DNA of 25,371 bases, from positions 1 to 25,371 of the forward strand of contig JAGCGE010000058.1 in NCBI GenBank assembly GCA_017649745.1, written 5' to 3'. How positions within the stretch are numbered: position 1 is the first letter of the stretch; each line of letters begins with the position of its first letter. A program made the position numbers and the translations under genes. Source of the DNA: Clostridiales bacterium (GTDB taxonomy: Bacteria > Bacillota_A > Clostridia > Saccharofermentanales > Saccharofermentanaceae). Positions 20,432-25,371 of this stretch are shown in pieces. The notes below the pieces were generated by a model, which was not told the origin of the DNA, did not search any database, and saw only the letters and a program-made list of their open reading frames with translations.

Positions 20432-22798
20432 TCAGAATGGTATGATCCTTGCTGTGATACATCTTTCAGCAAACTCAGGACTTCTCGAGAAACCGTATAC
20501 AACGCTCTCTCTTGTTGCGCCGCCATTGAGGACTCCGATCCAGTAGTTCTTGCCGTCTGCTTCACCTTCTCGATCCATGAAGGTCAGGTAAAGCCTGTTA
20601 ATAAATTCCTCATTAGAAAGATTGTAATCGTTCATTTCCTTGCTGATGAAGAAGAAAACACCAACAGCCTCACCTGTGCAATTGTAATTAGCAAGTTCAG
20701 AAGCCCAGTAGTTTCTTCCGCCTTCATCATAATCTCTCTTGAAAGCCTTAGTGTACATTCTCTCAACGAATGCATAAGTCAGATCAGTTGGTTCGATCGA
20801 ACCTGAAGGCTTAATGTCACCTCCTGATCTGATACCGTATGATGCACATGTATCAGCCCATTCCTGAGAGAAGATGAATCCGTTGGCTACACCTTCTCTT
20901 GAAGCATTTCCTGAGTTCAGGAGTCCTACCCAATAATTGAAACCGTCTGTTTCAGGATCACGACCGAAGAATGTGTTGTAAAGGATGGTAACAAATTCTT
21001 CGTTAGAAGTATTCCTATCCTTGAATTCCTGACTGAATATGAAGCCTTGAGCTACCTGTGCACCCGTCTGATGGAAATTGTAAAGTTCTGTTGCCCAGTA
21101 TCTTGCTCCATCTGTTTCAGGGTCTCTTCCAAGGACCTTGGTGTAGAGTCTGTTAACGAATCCGTAGATCTGTTCGCCTGATGTGCCAGTAGGAGCGAAA
21201 TCCGGGATGGTAACAGTTGAAGTGTTTCCTGATGACGAATTAACATCAGTGATGAACTTGACATCATCATCGATGACTAAAGAACAATAGCCGTATTTTG
21301 TAAGATAACTATCGTAACTTTTGCCGGAACTTGATTGTTCAGGTTCTACTGATGTTACAAGTTCACACAGCATCTTATTACTGCTTAAATCAACAGAAGT
21401 AAATGGATTATCAAAGCAAATCAGTGATTTTGTCTTAGGAGGCACATGAAGTTCGGATAATCTGTTATTGCTGCAATTGATAGATTCGAGTGATTGATTG
21501 TTGCCAGTTATCAAACTTGTGAGTTTGTTTGCATTACATTCAAGTTTCTTCAGATTACTCAGACCATTAACATCAAGTCTTTCGAGTTTGTTCTGGTCGC
21601 ATCTGACAGTTTCCAGAGCCACGTTTGAATTAAGATTAAGAGAAGTGAAATAATTCGAACTGCAATTTAGCTCAACCAGCTTTGTATTCTTGCTTATATC
21701 TAGTGAAGTCAGTTGACAGTATCGACATATGAGATGTTCGAGGTTTGGGTTGTTTCGCAGATCCAAAGTCCCAAGCTTGTTAGAATAACAATATAATGAT
21801 GTGAGGTTTGTCAATTTGCTCAGATCAAGATCAGTGATTGCTGTATTAGAACAGGACAAGTCTCTTAGTTTGATACAATTATTCAAATTGATCTTCTCCA
21901 GACTAAGGTTTGAGGAACATTCCAAAACATTCAGCTCGGTAAGCTTGCTGAGATCAAGTGTCTTAAGACCACATTGATTACAGTGCAATTCTAACAGGTT
22001 GCTGAGTGATGAAAAATCGGAAAAGGTTAACTGGTAACACCGGTTGACATTGAGTATATGAAGCGATGTCGGATCAGGTAACGTAAATGAAGAGATCTTA
22101 GTTTCGTGCAGATCCAGTTCTCTAAGATATTTTGCCCCGCTGAATCCTATGGTTGTAAGCGGATTGTTTGAACAGTAAAGGAAAGCGATCTTTGTTCTTT
22201 TGGAACCAAAGTCGATTTTAGTAAATTGGTTATTTGAAAGGTCAATATCTTCAAGATCGATGGAGTTAGATATGTTGAAATAATCCAGACCTTCCTTCAA
22301 CTTGTTTCCTGAACAGTTTAGCTTTTTTAGCTTTTGACAGCCTTTTGCGTTGAACTTTGTGAGCTTGTTTGAAGAACAGTCGATAGATTCCAGTACAGGC
22401 ATATCAGTGAGTTCCAATGTAGTTAACTGATCATTAAATAAAATAACTGATTTAAGTGAAGAAAAAGAACTCAGCTTTATCGATGTGACGCTCTGATTGG
22501 AAATAATAATCTCTTCCAGGTTTTTGAATAGAGATAATCCTGTCAGATCTTTGACCTTGGAATTGCTCCAAGAATTGATGATCTTAATTTCTTTTACATT
22601 ATCTATCTCTGTCTGTGATAATTTGCCGTCCTTGTTTTGGTCGGCATTATTCTTTACCCAGTTCCTGAATACTTCATCAGGGAAGGTTGAATTGATGTCC
22701 TTGTCGGCTGCGTTTACGTTCGCAGGCAGGGAAAATATCATGGATGAAGCGAGTATTGTCGCTGCGATTACGGATGAGAATAACTTAAGCTTTCTCAT
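20432..22798 (-). CDS. Secreted leucine-rich-repeat protein with an EF-hand-like loop and four DUF4214 units
   Basis: This 788-residue protein begins with a signal peptide (MRKLK, hydrophobic core to about 24, likely cut after ANVNA at 30). An EF-hand/dockerin-like calcium loop, DQNKDGKLSQTE, lies at 53-64. About 18 leucine-rich repeats of 20-22 residues follow (about 82-480), of the type L--L-CS-N-L--LDLS-N. The C-terminal 245 residues carry DUF4214 units in two pairs (about 545-655 and 674-782), with repeated FVNRLY, GRDPETDG, YW and GFIFSQEF elements. DUF4214 is common in surface and matrix proteins of Firmicutes and is often linked to adhesion or glycan binding; its function is not established. 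The ATG has AGGAGGAT upstream, TTGAAT-17-TATGAT as promoter and its own terminator: a monocistronic surface protein. There is no LPXTG or membrane anchor. Confidence 0.9.
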   Translation of the reverse strand: MRKLKLFSSVIAATILASSMIFSLPANVNAADKDINSTFPDEVFRNWVKNNADQNKDGKLSQTEIDNVKEIKIINSWSNSKVKDLTGLSLFKNLEEIIISNQSVTSIKLSSFSSLKSVILFNDQLTTLELTDMPVLESIDCSSNKLTKFNAKGCQKLKKLNCSGNKLKEGLDYFNISNSIDLEDIDLSNNQFTKIDFGSKRTKIAFLYCSNNPLTTIGFSGAKYLRELDLHETKISSFTLPDPTSLHILNVNRCYQLTFSDFSSLSNLLELHCNQCGLKTLDLSKLTELNVLECSSNLSLEKINLNNCIKLRDLSCSNTAITDLDLSKLTNLTSLYCYSNKLGTLDLRNNPNLEHLICRYCQLTSLDISKNTKLVELNCSSNYFTSLNLNSNVALETVRCDQNKLERLDVNGLSNLKKLECNANKLTSLITGNNQSLESINCSNNRLSELHVPPKTKSLICFDNPFTSVDLSSNKMLCELVTSVEPEQSSSGKSYDSYLTKYGYCSLVIDDDVKFITDVNSSSGNTSTVTIPDFAPTGTSGEQIYGFVNRLYTKVLGRDPETDGARYWATELYNFHQTGAQVAQGFIFSQEFKDRNTSNEEFVTILYNTFFGRDPETDGFNYWVGLLNSGNASREGVANGFIFSQEWADTCASYGIRSGGDIKPSGSIEPTDLTYAFVERMYTKAFKRDYDEGGRNYWASELANYNCTGEAVGVFFFISKEMNDYNLSNEEFINRLYLTFMDREGEADGKNYWIGVLNGGATRESVVYGFSRSPEFAERCITARIIPF

Positions 22799-22829
22799 AG
22801 TATCCTCCTAACACTTTCATAATGGAGTA

Positions 22830-22858
22830 ATCATATCAACTAACATAAACTAATTCAA
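22830..22858 (-). promoter_or_regulatory. Promoter of the LRR/DUF4214 gene
   Basis: On the minus strand -35 TTGAAT (22853-22858) and -10 TATGAT (22830-22835) are 17 bases apart, 32 bases before the ATG. It begins directly where the terminator of the upstream gene ends. Confidence 0.6.
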
Positions 22859-22859
22859 T

Positions 22860-22886
22860 AAAAAAGACTGCCCGAAGGCAGTCTTT
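22860..22886 (-). terminator. Terminator of the DUF4870 gene
   Basis: Arms AAAGACTGCC (22863-22872) and GGCAGTCTTT (22877-22886) pair perfectly over 10 bp around a 4-base loop. A T-run follows on the minus strand. It starts 21 bases after the stop codon. Confidence 0.88.
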
Positions 22887-22907
22887 AGAACTTCTATCTG
22901 ATTCTGA

Positions 22908-23225
22908 TTACCAGTAAAGCTTGATCTTCTCGCCAACGAGTGGGATTGAGAAGTACTTATTAGTAGCTGCTGCAATGATACCCATAACTGCGAAGACTAC
23001 TATAGCGATCTCGAGTGCCCAACCAAGGAATGGGATGCAAGCGAGGAACATCTCACAGATGAAAAGGATCATACCGTTATTAACGTGATTCTTAACATAA
23101 GCGGACTCTCTTACATCAGAAGGAATAAGGTTGAGCATACCGAGGAACCAGAAAATTCCAACATAAGCGAGGATAGCAAAGATCTTTTGCTTACTCGTGA
23201 TATTAGATACAGAAGTGTTATCCAT
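22908..23225 (-). CDS. DUF4870-type small membrane protein
   Basis: The 105-residue protein has three or four hydrophobic segments (about 15-32, 50-66, 67-88). The family pattern is KIFAILAYVGIFWFLGMLNL, then KNHVNNGMILFICE, then a hydrophobic hairpin and a basic C-terminus (PLVGEKIKLYW). DUF4870/Tic20-like proteins are widespread and uncharacterised. I chose the ATG at 23223-23225, seven bases after AGGAGG. An in-frame TTG two codons earlier touches the ribosome binding site. A perfect TTGACA lies upstream on the minus strand (23271-23276), but no -10 at the right distance is convincing. It has its own terminator, so it is probably transcribed alone. Confidence 0.8.
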   Translation of the reverse strand: MDNTSVSNITSKQKIFAILAYVGIFWFLGMLNLIPSDVRESAYVKNHVNNGMILFICEMFLACIPFLGWALEIAIVVFAVMGIIAAATNKYFSIPLVGEKIKLYW

Positions 23226-23311
23226 AACCAAACCTCCTAAAAATAGATGCTCTTATGATAACATAGTAAATGTCAAATGTAAAAATAAATCATTATAAGG
23301 ACATTATAAAG

Positions 23312-24031
23312 ATGAAGATCCAACGTTACCGTAAAGAAAGCGATGTTACGTACGCTCTTGGAGCCACTGTTGTAATGGAATATCTGAACAACAGACCTGA
23401 GCTCGTAAAGGGTGTAATCCTTCACCCTCAGTTTAGGGCAGAAGAAACAATAGAGAAGATCAATGCGATCACTACCGAACGCAAGATCCCTGTGACAACA
23501 GAAGAAAAACCGTTCAATATCCTCTCTCAGAAAGAGAACTGTTTTGTTATAGCAGTCATCGAAAAGGTTGAGCGCGAACTGGAGAAGGGCGATCATGTGG
23601 TCCTGGTGAATCCTTCCAATGCAGGCAATATGGGAACGATCATGCGAAGCTGTGTCGGATTCGAGATCATGAACATGGCCGTTATAAAGCCGGCTGTCGA
23701 TGTTTTCGATCCGAAAACGATAAGGGCGTCTATGGGTGCGGCTGCAAGGATCAACGTTAGGACGTTTGATTCTTTCGATGAGTATATGGCTCTTTATAAA
23801 GAGAATAATATGTATCCGTTTATGCTGGATGGCAGCACTAAGCTTCAGAATACTGAGATCAAGGCTCCGTTCAGTCTGATATTCGGAAATGAGGCGACAG
23901 GTCTTCCTGCGGACTTCCAAAATATCGGACAGCCGATCAGGATAGAGCACGGACACGGTATAGACAGCCTGAATCTGCCTATTGCAGCGAGCATTGCGCT
24001 CTACAGCGCAGCGGGTGGGAGATTTGTTTGA
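23312..24031 (+). CDS. TrmH/SpoU-family (SPOUT) RNA 2'-O-methyltransferase
   Basis: From the ATG at 23312 the protein has 239 residues. The three SPOUT motifs are all present: motif 1 VLVNPSNAGNMGTIMRS (about 97-112, with the conserved Asn and Arg), motif 2 LIFGNEATGLP (189-199), and motif 3 DSLNLPIAASIALY (218-231). Motifs 2 and 3 form the knot that binds S-adenosylmethionine. Members methylate ribose 2'-OH in tRNA or rRNA; the target is not readable here. The N-terminal 85 residues are short and variable, as in TrmH-like proteins with a small RNA-binding part. An earlier in-frame ATG at 23270 would add 14 low-complexity residues and has no ribosome binding site; the chosen ATG has AAGGA ten bases ahead, which is only fair. 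Cytosolic. Confidence 0.85.
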   Translation: MKIQRYRKESDVTYALGATVVMEYLNNRPELVKGVILHPQFRAEETIEKINAITTERKIPVTTEEKPFNILSQKENCFVIAVIEKVERELEKGDHVVLVNPSNAGNMGTIMRSCVGFEIMNMAVIKPAVDVFDPKTIRASMGAAARINVRTFDSFDEYMALYKENNMYPFMLDGSTKLQNTEIKAPFSLIFGNEATGLPADFQNIGQPIRIEHGHGIDSLNLPIAASIALYSAAGGRFV

Positions 24032-24050
24032 GAAAATCTTAAAAATGTAC

Positions 24051-24079
24051 TTGCAAGACAAAAATAATCATGATAAAAT
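24051..24079 (+). promoter_or_regulatory. Promoter of rpsT
   Basis: -35 TTGCAA (24051-24056) and an extended -10 TGA-TAAAAT (TAAAAT at 24074-24079) are 17 bases apart. A leader of about 36 bases leads to GGAGG and the ATG at 24122. The strong elements suit a ribosomal protein gene. Confidence 0.7.
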
Positions 24080-24121
24080 CTCTCGGTGCAATAAAAGAAA
24101 TTAGCGATGGAGGTGAAGGTA

Positions 24122-24376
24122 ATGCCAAATATCAAGTCTGCTATTAAGCGCGTTAAGGTTACAGAGAAGAAGACTGTAGCCAATAAGATGAAGAAGAGTG
24201 AGATGCGTACTGTCATCAAGAAGACTAAGGCTTCCATTGCTGAAGGTACTGAGTCCGCTGAGGCTTTGAAGAACGCTCAGAAGACATTGGACAAGGCTGC
24301 TGCTAAGGGTTATATCCACAAGAAGACAGCTGCTCGTACAAAGTCTCGTCTTGCTAAGGCTGCTGCTAAGGCTTAA
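24122..24376 (+). CDS. rpsT: 30S ribosomal protein S20
   Basis: The 84-residue product matches S20: MPNIKSAIKRVKVTEKKTVA at the start, the basic helix NKMKKSEMRTVIKKTK, the DKAAAKGYIHKKTAARTKSR segment that is nearly invariant in the family, and an Ala/Lys tail. S20 binds 16S rRNA early in small-subunit assembly. The ATG at 24122 is eight bases after GGAGG; a frame-consistent ATG five codons earlier overlaps the ribosome binding site and is not used. The gene stands alone between its own promoter and a strong terminator. S20 is known to control its own translation in E. coli; no such element was recognised here. Confidence 0.97.
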   Translation: MPNIKSAIKRVKVTEKKTVANKMKKSEMRTVIKKTKASIAEGTESAEALKNAQKTLDKAAAKGYIHKKTAARTKSRLAKAAAKA

Positions 24377-24395
24377 TCGATTTGAATTACTTAAG

Positions 24396-24424
24396 ACCGT
24401 CTCATTTGATGAGACGGTTTTTTT
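24396..24424 (+). terminator. Rho-independent terminator of rpsT
   Basis: Perfect 10-bp arms ACCGTCTCAT and ATGAGACGGT enclose a 3-base loop and are followed by seven T on the plus strand. It also lies between the convergent rpsT and tmcAL genes but has no T-run on the minus strand. Confidence 0.92.
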
Positions 24425-24433
24425 ATGCTCAGA

Positions 24434-25371
24434 TTATTTAACTATTACAGGTGGAATGTTCCAATCAGTATTCAGAGGCTGCCCGGTGAGCATGCTCCTG
24501 ATATTAGAAGCCTTAAGATCCAGAGCTGAGACCTCTTTGATCTCTGCATCTTGGTGCTCCAGAAAATCAGAACAATTGTGGATCAGCGGAACCTTGGCAC
24601 ACTTGCCGATGATCTTCAGGCAATAGCGTCCTTCTCTCGAAAAGCCCAGCACGCGAAGATACGGGACATGCCTATGATTCTCGATGAAATCCTCGCTCTG
24701 ATCTGCCATGAGTGATGTCATGGCACGAAGTATCCTTCCCTGAGTGAAGTGCTTGGTATTAGCGTTTTCCATAAGCGAATCAAAATCAGTGTCATCGCTT
24801 CTAAGTTTCTCACATGTGTTATTCAGATATCCGAGAAGCCCATCGCCCATATAAGCTGTGTCTTGGCTCGCGCCTCCGAGTTTCAGAAGGACTGACTTAG
24901 CATATAGATCAAGATCAGGGAAGTTTAGATCAGAAGCTAACATCGCTGCAAGAGCCTTATCAGGCATGAGTCCTGCAAGCTCTGAAGCAAGCGCGCTCTG
25001 AGATCTTCCACATTTCCTGATAATGTCTCTTATCGCGGTCGCAGAAGGGTATGATGATGTTATCTCGGCTGAATCGTAGTCGTCACCGACCCTTGGGATC
25101 GCAATGATGTTGAAGTTCTTCTTGAAGATCCTGACTGCCCTAAGATAGTCCAGCGCGAGTATTGAATTAGGCCTTCTGAGAGTATCCATAAGATCTTCCT
25201 TATCCTCATACTCGAAAACATCCGCTATTGCATTGGCCCTTGCGGAAGGGAATGACATGCCTTTTTCAAGGTTGCCCTTAAGCGATTCTGAGAACGCTTC
25301 ATTAGTGTCAAAGTCGAACTCAGAAAGTCTCTTGATAAGATCGAAATTATCAGAATCAATGCCGAAAGCTA
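24434..25371 (-). CDS. tmcAL: tRNA(Met) cytidine acetate ligase TmcAL (N-terminus outside the window)
   Basis: The minus-strand frame is open from the window edge (reading AFGIDSDNFDLIKRLSE) through EKGMSFPSARANAIADVFEY to a stop at 24434, 311 codons in all. The EKGMSFPSARANA and RRPNSILALDYLRAV segments, the later SSYPSATAIRDIIRK and the C-terminal GRILRAMTSL, VPYLRVLGFSREG stretches are those of TmcAL (YlbM in Bacillus subtilis; about 400 residues). The enzyme activates acetate with ATP and acetylates C34 of the elongator tRNA(Met) anticodon. The N-terminal nucleotidyltransferase motif lies beyond the window, so the ATG within the visible frame (25256-25258) is not the true start. No transmembrane segment. 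Together with the TrmH-like methyltransferase it makes two RNA-modification genes close to rpsT. Confidence 0.92.
   Translation of the reverse strand, partial: AFGIDSDNFDLIKRLSEFDFDTNEAFSESLKGNLEKGMSFPSARANAIADVFEYEDKEDLMDTLRRPNSILALDYLRAVRIFKKNFNIIAIPRVGDDYDSAEITSSYPSATAIRDIIRKCGRSQSALASELAGLMPDKALAAMLASDLNFPDLDLYAKSVLLKLGGASQDTAYMGDGLLGYLNNTCEKLRSDDTDFDSLMENANTKHFTQGRILRAMTSLMADQSEDFIENHRHVPYLRVLGFSREGRYCLKIIGKCAKVPLIHNCSDFLEHQDAEIKEVSALDLKASNIRSMLTGQPLNTDWNIPPVIVK

Noticed and set aside
6786..23231. Identical TTGGTTATG start context after the ribosome binding site in the genes ending at 6794 and 23225 (minus strand)
   Set aside because: Both frames open formally at TTG, but the spacing favours the ATG. 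Two cases are likely coincidence, not a regulatory motif.
23273..24061. Open frame of 262 codons on the minus strand, opposite the TrmH-like gene
   Set aside because: It mirrors a well-supported SPOUT methyltransferase gene, its composition (Arg/Ile/His-rich) is unlike the neighbours, and it has no ribosome binding site. Shadow frame.

Overview
The window looks like the chromosome of a low-to-moderate G+C Clostridia (Bacillota), probably a plant-fibre-degrading gut or rumen anaerobe. The grounds are strong AGGAGG-type ribosome binding sites, sigma-A promoters, BlaI/M56 and PadR regulators, a preQ1-I-like riboswitch, cytosolic GH43 and GH120 xylan-oligosaccharide enzymes, and a secreted leucine-rich-repeat/DUF4214 protein. 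These families are not unique to one genus, so I do not name one. I see no rRNA, tRNA, CRISPR array, insertion sequence or prophage.

Layout. 1-1176: tail of an upstream gene; a small gene with two competing frames behind an extended -10 and an inverted repeat; a GNAT acetyltransferase; and a 5' remnant of a second GNAT gene. 1126-3269: an MFS transporter divergent from a regulator that joins an XRE DNA-binding domain to a GyrI-like effector-binding domain, with a near-palindrome and a possible leader peptide between them. 3276-5616: an operon on the minus strand whose leader folds like a preQ1-I riboswitch, followed by a VUT-family (queuosine precursor) transporter and an amidase-signature enzyme. 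5640-6794: a membrane protein with a Gly/Ser/His-rich N-terminus. 6873-9028: a BlaI-like repressor and an M56 (BlaR1-like) membrane protease whose outer domain is not a beta-lactam sensor; two matching dyads lie on the repressor promoter.

9038-13917: GH43 glycosidase (minus), then on the plus strand a DUF3592 membrane protein, a lipase-like alpha/beta hydrolase behind a foldable leader, and a GH120 beta-xylosidase. 13909-18042: a MoxR ATPase / DUF58 / transglutaminase operon. 18121-20324: a PadR regulator / DUF2812 / CPBP protease operon driven by a near-consensus promoter covered with CGATATA repeats. 20377-23225: a large secreted LRR protein and a DUF4870 protein, each with its own terminator. 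23312-25371: housekeeping genes: a TrmH/SpoU-type RNA methyltransferase, ribosomal protein S20 and, cut by the window edge, the tRNA(Met) cytidine acetate ligase TmcAL.

Most of the window is ordinary chromosome. The points most worth following are the riboswitch-controlled transporter/amidase operon, the M56 signalling protein with an unassigned sensor domain, the foldable leader before the lipase gene, the repeat-covered PadR promoter, and the GNAT remnant at the acetyltransferase/MFS junction.
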